From assembly GCF_023156235.1 (NCBI RefSeq), contig NZ_JAKZAI010000005.1:246936-310935 (forward strand): 64,000 nucleotides of DNA, written 5' to 3'. Below are positions 19,457 through 31,079 of this stretch, piece by piece. This stretch comes from Marinobacter goseongensis. Lineage in GTDB: Bacteria > Pseudomonadota > Gammaproteobacteria > Pseudomonadales > Oleiphilaceae. The notes beneath the pieces are model-generated. The model did no database searches. It saw only the letters and a program-made list of their open reading frames with translations, and had not been told where the DNA came from. Made by a program: the position numbers and the translations under genes. How positions within the stretch are numbered: the stretch's first letter is position 1; each line of letters begins with the position of its first letter.

Positions 19457-20200
19457 ATGACTACTCCCTCCGTTGTCCTCATCACCGGCGCCGCTCATCG
19501 TCTTGGCGCCCGCACCGCCGAAGTCATGCACAGCCGTGGCTGGAACGTGGTGATCCACTACCGCTCCCGCAGTGAACAGGCGCAAGCGCTGGCCGACCGG
19601 CTGAACGGCGAGCGTCCGGACTCTGCAACGACGGTGCAGGCGGATCTGAGCGAGCCCGAGCAGGTGACCGCTCTGGCCGGCGCGGCAATATCCGCCTGGG
19701 GTCGGTTGGATGGCCTGGTGAATAACGCCTCGGTGTTCTACCCCAACCCCACCGAGGCCGCGACCCTGAGCGACTGGCACACCATCATGGGTGCCAACCT
19801 GCAGGCGCCGTTCTTCCTCGGCCAGGCCTGCCTGACGGCGCTGCATGAAACCGGCGGGGCCATTATCAACCTCATCGATATCTACAGTGAAAAGCCGCTG
19901 GCCGACCACCCGCTGTACTGCAGCAGCAAGGCCGGTCTGGCCGCCCTCACCCGCTCCTGGGCGAGGGATCTGGCGCCGGCGATTCGCGTCAATGGCGTTT
20001 CCCCGGGCGCGATCCTCTGGCCGGAGGGCGAAGGCGACGTGGATGAATCACACCAGCAATCGATTCTGGCCAGAACCCCCTTGGCCAGAACCGGCAACCC
20101 CGACGATATCGCCGGCACCATTGCCTTCCTGATGTGTGATGCACCTTTTATCACTGGTCAGATTATTGCGGTTGATGGTGGTCGTAGCCTGAACATGTAG
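19457..20200 (+). CDS. folM: Pteridine reductase, FolM-like short-chain dehydrogenase
   Basis: A 247-residue short-chain dehydrogenase. The nucleotide site reads TGAAHRLGA, with the arginine in TGxxxRxG that marks pteridine reductases rather than ordinary TGxxxGIG enzymes. NNASVFYPNP follows, and the catalytic YCSSKAG (Tyr-x-x-x-Lys). Such enzymes reduce dihydromonapterin or dihydrofolate with NADPH. It starts 3 bases after cca. Substrate is inferred from the motif only. Confidence 0.85.
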   Translation: MTTPSVVLITGAAHRLGARTAEVMHSRGWNVVIHYRSRSEQAQALADRLNGERPDSATTVQADLSEPEQVTALAGAAISAWGRLDGLVNNASVFYPNPTEAATLSDWHTIMGANLQAPFFLGQACLTALHETGGAIINLIDIYSEKPLADHPLYCSSKAGLAALTRSWARDLAPAIRVNGVSPGAILWPEGEGDVDESHQQSILARTPLARTGNPDDIAGTIAFLMCDAPFITGQIIAVDGGRSLNM

Positions 20201-20344
20201 CACCAAGACTGAGTGAGCGGAGGCGGGGCACCTCTCGACTTTCGTAGCTTTGGCCGCTCTCCACCTTTCCGATACAATGAATGCATCATTGACTCCCCAG
20301 CGCGAGGACACCAAATCCCGCGTAATCAGAACCGGAGAAAACCT

Positions 20345-21523
20345 ATGCGTGATGTCGTCATTGTTGCCGCCAAACGGACCGCCGTGGGCAGTTTCGGCGG
20401 GGGACTGTCGAGCCTGCGGGCCGACCAGCTCGGGTCGGCAGTGATCAAGGCCCTTCTGGAGGAAACCGGCATCCCGGCCGGGCAGATCAATGAGATCGTC
20501 CTCGGCCAGGTGCTCACTGCCGGCTGTGGCCAGAATCCGGCGCGCCAGGCGGCCATCAACGCCGGCGTGCCCGCTTCGGTGCCCGCCATGACCATCAACA
20601 AGGTCTGCGGTTCGGGTCTGAAAGCCGTGCATATGGCGGTGCAGGCGATTCGCACCGGCGATGCCGAGCTGATGATTGCCGGCGGCCAGGAGAGCATGAG
20701 TCAGGCGCCCCACGTGTTGCCGAACAGCCGCAACGGCCAGCGCATGGGCGACTGGAACATGGTGGACACCATGATCAAGGATGGCCTGTGGGATGCCTTC
20801 AACGATTACCACATGGGTGTGACCGCCGAGAACATTGTCGATGAATACGGCATCAGCCGGGAAGAACAGGATGAATTTGCGGCTGCCTCACAGCAGAAGG
20901 CCGTGGCCGCCCGCAGTGCCGGCTATTTTGACGGTCAGATTGTTCCGGTCAGCATTCCACAGCGTAAAGGCGATCCACTGGTGGTCGACAAAGACGAGAA
21001 CCCCCGTGACGGCGTCACCGCCGATGGCCTCGGAAAACTGCGCCCGGCGTTCAAAAAAGACGGCACGGTGACGGCGGGCAACGCGTCATCCCTCAACGAT
21101 GGCGCCGCCGCGGTAATCGTCTGCAGTGCTGACAAGGCAAAAGAGCTGGGGCTGACACCGCTGGCGACGATCAGGGCCCACGCCAACGCCGGCGTTGATC
21201 CCACCATCATGGGCACCGGCCCGATTCCGGCGAGCCGTCGCTGCCTGCAGCTGGCGGGCTGGAGCGTGGATGACCTGGATCTGATCGAGACCAACGAAGC
21301 CTTCGCGGCCCAGGCCATTTCGGTGAACCGCGAGCTTGGCTGGGACACCACCAAGGTCAACGTCAACGGCGGTGCGATCGCCATCGGCCACCCCATCGGC
21401 GCGTCCGGCTGTCGCATCCTGGTCAGCCTGCTGCACGAGATGCAGCGCCGTGATGCCAAGAAGGGCCTGGCCACTCTCTGCATTGGCGGCGGCATGGGCG
21501 TGGCCCTCGCGGTTGAGCGCTGA
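20345..21523 (+). CDS. Acetyl-CoA C-acetyltransferase (thiolase)
   Basis: A 392-residue thiolase that condenses two acetyl-CoA to acetoacetyl-CoA or runs the reverse reaction. The nucleophile is Cys88 in [12 protein letters not shown]; the other catalytic residues are in [17 protein letters not shown] (His) and [10 protein letters not shown] (Cys). The segment [16 protein letters not shown] [11 protein letters not shown] and the lack of a partner FadB gene favour the biosynthetic AtoB/PhaA type over FadA. No phaB or phaC is beside it, so a polyhydroxyalkanoate role is not shown. It begins 144 bases after folM; TACAAT near 20273 could be a -10 box of its own. Confidence 0.93.
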   Translation: MRDVVIVAAKRTAVGSFGGGLSSLRADQLGSAVIKALLEETGIPAGQINEIVLGQVLTAGCGQNPARQAAINAGVPASVPAMTINKVCGSGLKAVHMAVQAIRTGDAELMIAGGQESMSQAPHVLPNSRNGQRMGDWNMVDTMIKDGLWDAFNDYHMGVTAENIVDEYGISREEQDEFAAASQQKAVAARSAGYFDGQIVPVSIPQRKGDPLVVDKDENPRDGVTADGLGKLRPAFKKDGTVTAGNASSLNDGAAAVIVCSADKAKELGLTPLATIRAHANAGVDPTIMGTGPIPASRRCLQLAGWSVDDLDLIETNEAFAAQAISVNRELGWDTTKVNVNGGAIAIGHPIGASGCRILVSLLHEMQRRDAKKGLATLCIGGGMGVALAVER

Positions 21524-21527
21524 TTCC

Positions 21528-21992
21528 ATGCTGCATGTGGTGCTGTACGAGCCGGAAATTCCGCCCAATACCGGGAATATCATCCGGCTGTGCGCCAATA
21601 CCGGGTGTCGGCTGCATCTGATCGAGCCGCTGGGATTCAGCCTGGAAGACAAGCAGATGCGGCGGGCGGGGCTGGACTACAGCGAATACGCCACGGTGAC
21701 CGTGCACAAGGATTACCAGGCTTTTCTGGATAGCGAACAACCAACAAGACTGTTCGGATTGACCACCAAAGGCAGCCAGCCCTATCACGAGACGGCGTTT
21801 CAGCCGGGGGACTACCTGATGTTCGGCCCGGAAACCCGGGGCCTGCCCGCCGCTGTGCGGGAATCGCTGCCCGCCAACCAGCGTCTGCGGGTGCCGATGC
21901 GCCCGCAGAGCCGCAGCCTGAACCTGTCCAATACCGCCGCTCTGGTGGTGTACGAGGCATGGCGGCAACTGGGGTTTGACGGTGCCGTCTGA
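21528..21992 (+). CDS. trmL: tRNA (cytidine/uridine-34 2'-O)-methyltransferase TrmL
   Basis: A small SPOUT-class enzyme that methylates the wobble ribose of two leucine tRNAs using S-adenosylmethionine. The 154 residues equal the family size. Knot-forming motifs are visible: [18 protein letters not shown] near the start, [11 protein letters not shown] around 100-110, and [19 protein letters not shown] near the end. The ATG lies 4 bases after the thiolase stop, and the frame upstream belongs to the overlapping thiolase sequence. A strong bidirectional terminator follows. Confidence 0.95.
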   Translation: MLHVVLYEPEIPPNTGNIIRLCANTGCRLHLIEPLGFSLEDKQMRRAGLDYSEYATVTVHKDYQAFLDSEQPTRLFGLTTKGSQPYHETAFQPGDYLMFGPETRGLPAAVRESLPANQRLRVPMRPQSRSLNLSNTAALVVYEAWRQLGFDGAV

Positions 21993-22029
21993 GCACCGCG
22001 GCAGAAGCGGTGGCAGCAAAGCCCAGACA

Positions 22030-22060
22030 TAAAAAAACCGGCATGCGCCGGTTTTTTTAT
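22030..22060. terminator. Bidirectional terminator between trmL and secB
   Basis: AAAAAACCGGC (22032-22042) pairs with GCCGGTTTTTT (22047-22057) around ATGC. The stem has an A-run on one side and a T-run on the other, so it can end transcription of both convergent genes. Confidence 0.9.
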
Positions 22061-22082
22061 GGGCAACTCATGGGGAATTCCC

Positions 22083-22589
22083 TCAGTGAGTCTGCTCCTC
22101 TTTGGCTTCACCCGCGCCTTCTTCCTGCTTGCGCTTGAGCGCCTGGGCATAGATAGCGTCAAAGTTCACCGGTGCCAGCATCAGGGCCGGGAAGCTGCCC
22201 TTGTTCACCACGCCGTCAATCGCCTCACGGGCATACGGGAACAGGATGGTCGGGCAATACGCGCCGAGCATCTGGCCCAGCTGCGGACCTTCAATGCCCT
22301 GCAACAGGAACACACCGGCCTGCTGAATCTCGACGATGTACGCCACCTTCTCACCCATTTTTGCGGTGACGGTCAGGGACAACACCACTTCATACTGGTT
22401 GTCGCTCACCTTGTTGTGGGAGGTGTTCAGGTCCAGGTTCACCTGCGGCTTCCACTGCTCCTGGAAGACCACCGGCGAGTTGGGAGATTCGAAGGACAGG
22501 TCCTTCACATAGATACGCTGCAGCGCGAATTGCGGCTGGTTCTGGTTTTCGCTGCCGGCGGCGCCTTGCTGATTCTCAGCCATGTTCAA
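22083..22589 (-). CDS. secB: Protein-export chaperone SecB
   Basis: Cytosolic tetrameric chaperone that keeps secretory proteins unfolded and delivers them to SecA. The 168 residues include the opening QNQPQFALQRIYVKDLSFE, the EVVLSLTVTAKMGEK strand and VEIQQAGVF, and LGAYCPTILFPYAREAI, all standard. It lies 23 bases behind yibN on the same strand. In E. coli grxC sits between these two genes; it is missing here. Confidence 0.96.
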   Translation of the reverse strand: MNMAENQQGAAGSENQNQPQFALQRIYVKDLSFESPNSPVVFQEQWKPQVNLDLNTSHNKVSDNQYEVVLSLTVTAKMGEKVAYIVEIQQAGVFLLQGIEGPQLGQMLGAYCPTILFPYAREAIDGVVNKGSFPALMLAPVNFDAIYAQALKRKQEEGAGEAKEEQTH

Positions 22590-22612
22590 TCCTTTTCGTA
22601 TTATTCAGTGTT

Positions 22613-23029
22613 TTACTTCTTGACCAGAGGAAGGTTACTGCTTTTCCAGTCCGCAATGCCACCATTGAGGCGGACCACGTTCTCATATCCTTCAGCTTTC
22701 AGCTGCTTGACCGCCATCGCGGAATGCTGGCCCATCTTGTCGGCCACAATAATCTGCTTGTCCTTGAACTTTTTCAGTTCATTGGCGCGGCCTTTAATGG
22801 CGTTCAGCGGGATATTGACCGAACCGGTAATGCGGCCCTCCGTGAAGTCTTTGCGATCACGGATATCCACCACCACGGCTTCGTCACGGTTGATCAGACT
22901 TACCGCTCCCTGCGCTGAGATCTTCTGCCCGCCACGACGGGACTCCAGCAGCAGAATCGCCAGCAGGAAAGCAACGAACAGCGACACCAGAATGTAGTGG
23001 TTGACGGCAAATTCAATAAACCTGTCCAT
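22613..23029 (-). CDS. yibN: YibN-like membrane-anchored rhodanese-fold protein
   Basis: A 138-residue protein with one N-terminal membrane helix (about 10-30) and a rhodanese domain containing EAVVVDIRDRKDFTEGRITGS. The active loop reads IVADKMGQHSAMA: where active rhodaneses have cysteine there is aspartate, so sulfur transfer is unlikely. The E. coli YibN loop, as I remember it, also lacks the cysteine. The neighbourhood with secB and gpmI matches E. coli, which supports the name. A role close to membrane protein insertion has been proposed for this family; the sequence cannot show it. Confidence 0.87.
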   Translation of the reverse strand: MDRFIEFAVNHYILVSLFVAFLLAILLLESRRGGQKISAQGAVSLINRDEAVVVDIRDRKDFTEGRITGSVNIPLNAIKGRANELKKFKDKQIIVADKMGQHSAMAVKQLKAEGYENVVRLNGGIADWKSSNLPLVKK

Positions 23030-23058
23030 GAAAACACCCAGTTAATTAGTTTGGCGGG

Positions 23059-23064
23059 ATTATA
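23059..23064 (-). promoter_or_regulatory. -10 box for yibN-secB
   Basis: A perfect TATAAT on the minus strand, about 30 bases before the yibN start. The -35 is weak. On the plus strand TAGAAT (23123-23128) could serve gpmI. Confidence 0.5.
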
Positions 23065-23172
23065 CACACCCGGCTCCGGTGACAGAAGGCAGACCTACGT
23101 GGCCTGACGGAATGAAAACGGTTAGAATCTGCACTTCCCTTTACAAACTTCAAAACCATACCGGATCAAGTG

Positions 23173-24716
<1,544 letters not shown>

Positions 24717-24720
<4 letters not shown>

Positions 24721-25862
24721 TCCGGCCTTTGCTGACCCGACTGCTGCTGATAGCGGCACTGCTCTGCAGTGCCCTGCCGGCAGTGGCCGAGGAAGAAGTG
24801 ACTCCCGGCCAGATCAGGGCCCTGAAGGAACAGATCGCCGACATTGACCAATGGCTGGCGAAAGCCGAAAAGAATCGCTCCTCACTGGAACGGCAGCTGA
24901 CGGACCTTGAGCGGGACATCGGCCGGCTGACCCGCGAACGGCGGGAGCTGCGGCAGCAGACGAAAGAACAGCAACAACGCCTGAAAGACCTCGAAAAACA
25001 GGAAACCGACCTCACCCGAACCCTGGCAAGCCAGCGCCAAAGCCTGAAAAAGCAGATCCGCGCCGCCTGGATGGAAGGCGACGCGCCAGCGGTCAAAGTT
25101 CTGCTCAATGAAATTGATCCGGACAGGATCGCCCGCACCATGACCTACTACGAGTATCTGAGCCGGGACACAGTACAGCGGCTGGAAGTGTTCAACGAGA
25201 ATCTCCGGCAGTTGCGTGAAACCCGTCAGGACGTTCAGGTCACCCGCGTTCGCCTTGGCAAGCTGGAAAAGGACGTTGAACAACGCCAACAGGAACTGAC
25301 GGCCAACAAGTCCAAGCGCCAGAAAACCCTCGCCTCACTGAATTCCGAGATCAGCGACCGCAAAGGCGTGCGGGAAGAGCTGGAGGCTGACCGGGAGCGC
25401 CTGGAGCTGCTGCTGCGGGAGGTGGAGGAAGCCATCGCCAGCATACCGTCACCCAACGAATCCAAGCCGTTCAAATCTCTACGTAACAAGCTGCCCTGGC
25501 CGGCCAAAGGCAAGGTGTTCAGCAATTTCGGCGAGCGCTATGCCGACGGCAAACTGCGCCGCAACGGCCTGATGATGAACACCACAGAAGGCGCCGACAT
25601 CCGCGCCATTCATTATGGCCGGGTGGTGTTTGCCAATTGGCTCAGGGGCTTCGGGCTGATGACGATTGTCGACCACGGTGACGGCTACATGACACTTTAT
25701 GGTCACAGCAGCAGCCTGTTCACCAGTCCCGGAGACTGGGTGGACGCCGGCCAGACCATCGCCGCCGCCGGCCGCACCGGCGGCACCGAAGATCCCGCAC
25801 TCTATTTTGAAATCCGCCACAACGGCAAACCGGTCAACCCCCGCGGCTGGCTCGGCAAGTGA
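24717..25862 (+). CDS. envC: Murein hydrolase activator EnvC
   Basis: Periplasmic activator of the amidases that split septal peptidoglycan at division. A signal peptide ends at about residue 24 (ALPAVAEEE). Two long coiled-coil blocks run from about 30 to 240 and a LytM domain fills about 260-381. In the LytM domain the first zinc-ligand motif is degenerate ([18 protein letters not shown] instead of H-x-G-x-D), as expected for an activator with no hydrolase activity of its own. The start is a TTG that overlaps the gpmI stop codon, so translation is coupled; no better ATG lies before the signal peptide. Confidence 0.92.
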
Positions 25863-25972
25863 GACCCCTCCTGGGCCGGATGGCCAAGGGCTGACAAACC
25901 GGGACAGTAACGCCATACTGTCCGGACGGGCAGGGAACTGTTCAACCATCGGAATAAACACAGGATAAGTGA

Positions 25973-27364
25973 ATGAGACGGGCCAGAAGTACACATCATG
26001 CCAACACCATCCGCGCACTGACTCTGATTGCCTGCTTTGTTGCACTTCCCGGCCTCAGCCACGCCCAGGCATCTGATGACCGAACCGATGAACTGCTTGA
26101 GGGCGTGCAGAACGGTGAACGGGTCCAGATTCAGTTACCCGACCCGGAAGAGCAGCTTCCGCTGGACGACCTGCGCAAATTCACCGAGGTGTTCAGCCGC
26201 ATCAAAGACGCCTATGTGGAAGAAGTTGACGATCGCGAACTGCTGGAGAGCGCGATCAAGGGCATGCTGTCAGAACTCGACCCCCATTCCACGTACCTGG
26301 CCCCGAAAGATTATGAGCAGCTGGAAGAAAGCACTTCCGGCGAGTTTGGCGGGCTCGGCATCGAAGTGGGCATGGAAGACGGCTTCGTAAAAGTTATTGC
26401 CCCGATTGATGACACCCCGGCCCAGAAAGCCGGCGTGCAGGCAGGAGACCTGATCATCAAGCTTGGCGACCAGCCGGTCAAGGGCATGTCGCTGGGGGAA
26501 GCTGTCAAGCTGATGCGTGGCAAGCCCGGCTCCGTCCTCACCCTCACCATCATGCGTGAAGGCGAGAGCGCACCCATCGAAATCGACGTTGAGCGCGACA
26601 TCATCAAGGTCACCAGCATCAAGTCACGGCTGATCGACAACGGCTATGGCTACGTGCGGATCACACAGTTCCAGGCCGATACCGGCACCCAGTTCAAGGA
26701 CACCCTGAACAAGCTCGAGGAAGATTACGGCAAAGACCTCGACGGCCTGGTCATCGATTTGCGAAACAATCCCGGCGGCATATTGCAGGCTGCAGTTGAA
26801 GCCGCGGATGCCTTGCTGGACGAGGGACTGATCGTCTACACCGAAGGCCGCATCCAGAGCTCCCGCCTTCGTTTCAATGCCAAGGCCGGCGACCTGATGG
26901 AAGGCACCCCAATTGTGGTACTGATCAACGGAGGCTCGGCCTCGGCCTCCGAAATCCTTGCGGGTGCCCTCCAGGACCACGAGCGCGCGGTGGTCATGGG
27001 CACTCAATCGTTCGGCAAAGGCAGCGTGCAGACCGTTATTCCGCTGGATGAGACCCACGCCATCAAGATGACCACGGCCCGCTACTACACGCCGGATGGC
27101 CGCTCGATTCAGGCCAAAGGCATCAGGCCCGACATTGAGGTCAAGCCCGCCGAACTGCAGGAGATCGAGGGTGGCCCCTTCTTTACCGAGGCTGATCTGA
27201 GTGGTCATCTGGAGGGCGAGGGCGAGGACAACGCGGCGGGACAGGCTCAGAACGCCTCCGCGGCCGAGCGTGATTATCAGCTGCGCTCGGCGCTCAACCT
27301 GCTCAAGGGGCTGCGCATTCTGGACAAGCGCAACAACGGCTCTGACCGGACCAGCATGGATTGA
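25973..27364 (+). CDS. ctpA: Carboxyl-terminal processing protease CtpA (S41A)
   Basis: Periplasmic serine protease that trims envelope proteins, including peptidoglycan hydrolases in pseudomonads. The signal peptide ends near residue 31 (LSHAQASD). A PDZ domain spans about 125-210 (GLGIEVGMEDGFVKV to TLTIMREG). The catalytic serine lies in NGGSASASEILAGAL (about 320-335) and the lysine in TQSFGKGSVQT (about 345-352), the Ser-Lys dyad of this family. The 463 residues are normal. It begins 110 bases after envC, and yibQ overlaps its stop codon. Confidence 0.95.
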   Translation: MRRARSTHHANTIRALTLIACFVALPGLSHAQASDDRTDELLEGVQNGERVQIQLPDPEEQLPLDDLRKFTEVFSRIKDAYVEEVDDRELLESAIKGMLSELDPHSTYLAPKDYEQLEESTSGEFGGLGIEVGMEDGFVKVIAPIDDTPAQKAGVQAGDLIIKLGDQPVKGMSLGEAVKLMRGKPGSVLTLTIMREGESAPIEIDVERDIIKVTSIKSRLIDNGYGYVRITQFQADTGTQFKDTLNKLEEDYGKDLDGLVIDLRNNPGGILQAAVEAADALLDEGLIVYTEGRIQSSRLRFNAKAGDLMEGTPIVVLINGGSASASEILAGALQDHERAVVMGTQSFGKGSVQTVIPLDETHAIKMTTARYYTPDGRSIQAKGIRPDIEVKPAELQEIEGGPFFTEADLSGHLEGEGEDNAAGQAQNASAAERDYQLRSALNLLKGLRILDKRNNGSDRTSMD

Positions 27365-28191
27365 TGCCCTTGAAACGACTGCTTATTCTGGTTGCCGCGA
27401 CTCTGGTGGCATCCTCCGTCAGGGCAGATACCCCCGGCCCTCGCGATGCCGGGCAAATGCCGCCCACCATCGCCATCATCATTGATGATATGGGGCACAA
27501 TCTTCACGAAGGCACGCGGCTGGTCAATCTCGAGCAGCCGGTGACCCTGGCCTTTCTGCCCTACCGCCGGCACACCGTGCCACTGGCAAAGCTGGCCCAT
27601 CAGAGACAGAAAGAAATCATGCTGCACGCCCCCATGGCCAACACCCGTAATTTCGGGCTCGGACCCGGCGGGCTGACATCGGATATGGATTCACAGAGCC
27701 TGAAAGGCACCCTTCGCCGGGCGCTGCAGTCCATCCCCCACGTCAAAGGCGTCAACAACCACATGGGCAGCCTGCTGACCCAGCAGCTCAAGGCGATGGA
27801 TTGGGTGATGTCGGAGCTGGACCGGTACCCGGTGTACTTTGTCGACAGCCGCACCATCGCATCGTCCATCGCCGGTGAGGTGGCCGATGCCTATCGCATT
27901 CCCACCCTGACCCGTGATGTGTTTCTGGATCACGAGCAAACCGAGGAGTACGTGGATCGGCAGTTCAAGCTATTGATCAAGCGGGCGAGGGAAAACGGCA
28001 GTGCCGTGGGCATTGGCCACCCGCACAAGGTCACCGTGGACTATCTGGAGAAGCATCTGCCGATGCTGGATGAACAGGGCATTGCGGTGGCCACCGTGAG
28101 TGGTCTGTGGGCGATGAGAAACAACAACCGCCCAATGTTTGCGGAAGGCGAAAAGCAGACCATAAGGCCTGCTTACGCCCGGAAAGAATAG
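27364..28191 (+). CDS. yibQ: Divergent polysaccharide deacetylase YibQ
   Basis: A 275-residue secreted protein with a signal peptide (to about residue 21, SSVRADTPG) and a divergent NodB-like deacetylase domain: TIAIIIDDMGHN near the start, FLPYRRHT, HAPMANTRN, NNHMGSLLT and YFVDSRTIASS follow in family order. The Asp-Asp and histidines keep the metal-site positions. Substrate is not known for this family. ATG 27364 overlaps the ctpA stop (TTGATG), so it is coupled to ctpA; a TTG directly before it is ignored. Confidence 0.9.
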   Translation: MPLKRLLILVAATLVASSVRADTPGPRDAGQMPPTIAIIIDDMGHNLHEGTRLVNLEQPVTLAFLPYRRHTVPLAKLAHQRQKEIMLHAPMANTRNFGLGPGGLTSDMDSQSLKGTLRRALQSIPHVKGVNNHMGSLLTQQLKAMDWVMSELDRYPVYFVDSRTIASSIAGEVADAYRIPTLTRDVFLDHEQTEEYVDRQFKLLIKRARENGSAVGIGHPHKVTVDYLEKHLPMLDEQGIAVATVSGLWAMRNNNRPMFAEGEKQTIRPAYARKE

Positions 28192-28192
28192 A

Positions 28193-28966
28193 TTATTCCC
28201 TTACCTCAATCCCCTGGGCTTTCATAAACGCCTTCGCTTCGGGAATAGTGTGCTGGCCAAAGTGGAAAATCGACGCCGCCAGCACCGCGTCCGCACCGCC
28301 TTCGGTGACGCCGTCCGCCAGATGCTGCAACTCGCCGACGCCACCGGAGGCAATCACCGGCACCGACACCGCATCGCTGACCGCGCGGGTCAGACCCAGA
28401 TCAAAACCGATCTTGGTGCCGTCACGATCCATACTGGTCAGCAATAACTCACCAGCGCCCATCTCTGTCATTTTCCGGGCCCACGCCACCACATCCAGCC
28501 CGGTGGGCTTGCGACCACCGTGGGTAAATATTTCCCAGCGCGGGGCTTCACCGTCTGCCGACACCCGTTTGGCGTCAATCGCCACCACGATGCACTGACG
28601 ACCGAACCGCTCCGCCGCTTCGCGCACAAATTCCGGATTGAACACCGCCGCGGTGTTGATCGAGACCTTATCGGCGCCGGCATTCAGCAGCTTGCGAATG
28701 TCCTCGACGGTACGCACGCCACCCCCGACAGTCAGCGGGATAAACACCTGGCTGGCCATGCGTTCCACGGTTTCATAGGTGGTCTCGCGGCTCTCGTGGC
28801 TGGCAGTGATGTCCAGGAAGGTGATTTCGTCGGCGCCCTGCTCGTTGTATTTACGGGCCACTTCCACCGGGTCTCCGGCATCACGGATATCGACAAAATT
28901 CACGCCTTTTACCACGCGGCCCTTGTCCACGTCGAGGCAGGGGATAATGCGTTTGGCCAGTGCCAT
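28193..28966 (-). CDS. hisF: Imidazole glycerol phosphate synthase cyclase subunit HisF
   Basis: Uses ammonia from HisH to turn PRFAR into imidazole glycerol phosphate and AICAR. TIM barrel of 257 residues. The two catalytic aspartates are in [16 protein letters not shown] and in VVAIDAKRV, and the phosphate sites are in VGGGVRT and ASGGVGE. The frame opens 11 codons further up, but [13 protein letters not shown] is the family start. Last gene of the hisB-hisH-hisA-hisF row. Confidence 0.97.
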   Translation of the reverse strand: MALAKRIIPCLDVDKGRVVKGVNFVDIRDAGDPVEVARKYNEQGADEITFLDITASHESRETTYETVERMASQVFIPLTVGGGVRTVEDIRKLLNAGADKVSINTAAVFNPEFVREAAERFGRQCIVVAIDAKRVSADGEAPRWEIFTHGGRKPTGLDVVAWARKMTEMGAGELLLTSMDRDGTKIGFDLGLTRAVSDAVSVPVIASGGVGELQHLADGVTEGGADAVLAASIFHFGQHTIPEAKAFMKAQGIEVRE

Positions 28967-28977
28967 CGTCGGTATCC

Positions 28978-29715
28978 TTATGCCTGGAGGCTGTCGCAAT
29001 AGGCCTGGGCCTCTGCCACATCCAGAGTGCCTTCGTAGATGGCGCGGCCGGTGATGGCACCGAGGATGCCTTTGTCGGCCACGGTAGCCAGACGCTTGAG
29101 GTCATCCATGTTGGTGACACCGCCGGAGGCGATCACCGGAATACCGCCGGCTTCCGCCAGCTCCGCTGTCGCTTCCACGTTCACGCCCTGCATCATGCCA
29201 TCGCGGCTGATGTCGGTGTAGACGATGGAATCCACGCCATCATTGGCAAAGCGCTTGGCCAGATCGGTGGCCATCACTTCCGACACTTCCGCCCAGCCGT
29301 CGGTGGCAACACGGCCGTCTTTGGCGTCCAGACCCACAATGATGTGGCCCGGGAATTTTTTGCACATCTCGGTGACAAACTCGGGCTCTTTCACCGCTTT
29401 GGTACCGATGATCACCCACTGCACACCGGCCTTCAGGTAAGCTTCGATGGTGTCGGCGGAACGGATGCCACCGCCGATCTGGATCGGCAGGTCCGGATAC
29501 TTGCGGGCAATAGCCTGAACAATTTCGCCATTCACCGGCTCGCCGGCAAATGCGCCGTTCAGATCCACCAGGTGCAGGCGGCGGGCGCCGGCGTCCACCC
29601 AGCGGGTGGCCATATCCACGGGATCGTCACCGAACACAGTGGAATCGTCCATGCGGCCCTGGCGCAGGCGCACGCACTTGCCGTCTTTCAGATCAATGGC
29701 GGGGATAATCAGCAT
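28978..29715 (-). CDS. hisA: ProFAR isomerase HisA
   Basis: Isomerises ProFAR to PRFAR, the step before HisF-HisH. A 245-residue TIM barrel related to HisF by an ancient duplication. Marks are [17 protein letters not shown] with the first catalytic aspartate, IQIGGGIRS, and [11 protein letters not shown] with the second. It overlaps the hisH stop by 7 bases and ends 11 bases before hisF, so the three are co-translated. Confidence 0.97.
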   Translation of the reverse strand: MLIIPAIDLKDGKCVRLRQGRMDDSTVFGDDPVDMATRWVDAGARRLHLVDLNGAFAGEPVNGEIVQAIARKYPDLPIQIGGGIRSADTIEAYLKAGVQWVIIGTKAVKEPEFVTEMCKKFPGHIIVGLDAKDGRVATDGWAEVSEVMATDLAKRFANDGVDSIVYTDISRDGMMQGVNVEATAELAEAGGIPVIASGGVTNMDDLKRLATVADKGILGAITGRAIYEGTLDVAEAQAYCDSLQA

Positions 29716-30350
29716 GTTCCGGTCCAGTCAGTAAAGTTTTTCAGTAACTGCAGCCCCGCCCGGGCGCTTTTCTCCGGGTGGAACTGCGCTGCAAAAATGT
29801 TGTCTTTTGCCACCGCGGCGGCCAGATCCACACCGTAACGCGTGCGGCCGGCCATATCGGCATTGCCCTCGGCCTCGGCGTAGTAGCTGTGCACAAAATA
29901 GAAACGGTCGCCGTCGGGGATGTTTTGCCACAGCGGATGTTCGAAGGTCTGGTAGACCTCGTTCCAGCCCATGTGAGGCACTTTCAGGCGCTCACCGTTC
30001 TCGCTCAGGTCATCGCCAAAGTAGCGTACTTCCGAGGGGAACAGCCCGATGCAGTCGACGCCGCCGTTTTCTTCGCTGCGGGACATCAGTGCCTGCATGC
30101 CCACGCAGATACCCAGAAACGGGCGATCCTGCGACACCTCGCGCACCAGGGTGTCGACACCCAGGCGGCGGATTTCGGCCATACAGTCCCGGATAGCGCC
30201 GACGCCGGGCAGGATCACCCGGTCGGCTTCGCGGATGGTTTCGGCGTTGTCAGTGACCAGTACGGTGGTGTCCGGGGCTACGTGCTCTACCGCTTTTTTG
30301 GCAGAGTGCAGGTTGCCCATGCCGTAGTCGATGATGGCAACGGTTTTCAT
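29709..30350 (-). CDS. hisH: Imidazole glycerol phosphate synthase glutaminase subunit HisH
   Basis: Class I glutaminase that feeds ammonia to HisF. The 213 residues carry the nucleophile cysteine in [11 protein letters not shown] (about residue 84) and the His-Glu pair in AQFHPEKSA. It begins [16 protein letters not shown] at 30350; the open frame upstream to 30452 does not look like HisH. Confidence 0.97.
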   Translation of the reverse strand: MKTVAIIDYGMGNLHSAKKAVEHVAPDTTVLVTDNAETIREADRVILPGVGAIRDCMAEIRRLGVDTLVREVSQDRPFLGICVGMQALMSRSEENGGVDCIGLFPSEVRYFGDDLSENGERLKVPHMGWNEVYQTFEHPLWQNIPDGDRFYFVHSYYAEAEGNADMAGRTRYGVDLAAAVAKDNIFAAQFHPEKSARAGLQLLKNFTDWTGTC

Positions 30351-30378
30351 GGTTGATGCGGTGTCCTTGGATGACCGT

Positions 30379-30972
30379 TTACAGAGAGCCTTTGGTGGAC
30401 GGGGTAATACCCGCCATACGCTCGTCCATCTCGATGGCCATGCGCAGGGCACGGCCGAAAGCCTTGAACACCGTTTCGATCTGGTGGTGGGTGTTCTTGC
30501 CTTTCAGGTTATCGATGTGCAGGGTCACCATGGAATGATTCACAAAGCCTTGAAAGAACTCCGCGAACAGATCCACATCAAAGCCGCCCACGGAGCCGCG
30601 GGTGTAGGGAACGTCCATCATCAGGCCCGGACGCCCGGACAGGTCGATTACCACCCGGGACAGGGCTTCATCCAGCGGCACGTAAGCATGACCGTAACGA
30701 CGGATACCTTTCTTGTCACCCACTGCCTGCCGGAACGCCTGCCCCAGGGTAATACCGATGTCTTCCACGGTGTGGTGATCGTCGATGTGGAGATCGCCCT
30801 TGGAGACGATGTTCAGATCCACCAGCCCGTGGCGGGCGATCTGGTCCATCATGTGCTCGAGGAACGGCACGCCGGTATCAAAAGAAGACGTACCGGTGCC
30901 ATCGAGATTGATCTCGACAGTGATCTGGGTTTCGAGGGTATTTCTTTCTACCCGAGCCTTACGTTCGGCCAT
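30379..30972 (-). CDS. hisB: Imidazoleglycerol-phosphate dehydratase HisB
   Basis: Removes water from imidazole glycerol phosphate. The 197 residues form only the dehydratase, without the N-terminal phosphatase of the bifunctional E. coli protein. Metal ligands are in [16 protein letters not shown] and [11 protein letters not shown], then [13 protein letters not shown] and ELFQGF-like FAEFFQGF. First gene of the operon; hisG, hisD and hisC are not in the window. Confidence 0.97.
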   Translation of the reverse strand: MAERKARVERNTLETQITVEINLDGTGTSSFDTGVPFLEHMMDQIARHGLVDLNIVSKGDLHIDDHHTVEDIGITLGQAFRQAVGDKKGIRRYGHAYVPLDEALSRVVIDLSGRPGLMMDVPYTRGSVGGFDVDLFAEFFQGFVNHSMVTLHIDNLKGKNTHHQIETVFKAFGRALRMAIEMDERMAGITPSTKGSL

Positions 30973-31022
30973 GGGGACTCCAGGTTATAAAGGGCACAAT
31001 GCCGGAAAATGTTGATTGGCGG

Positions 31023-31028
31023 ATTATA
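31023..31028 (-). promoter_or_regulatory. -10 box of the hisBHAF operon
   Basis: Minus-strand TATAAT about 50 bases before hisB. GGGACT, 17 bases upstream, is a poor -35. No his leader peptide or attenuator is visible in the short leader. Confidence 0.5.
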
Positions 31029-31079
31029 CCTTTTCTGGATCCCGGAGTCCCACAATGACGGTGTCGATAGCCGGGGTGC

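Noticed and set aside
18200..19909. Minus-strand open frame of 569 codons across cca and folM
   Set aside because: It lies opposite two well-supported genes, has no family pattern and is the kind of long antisense frame that GC-rich codon use produces.
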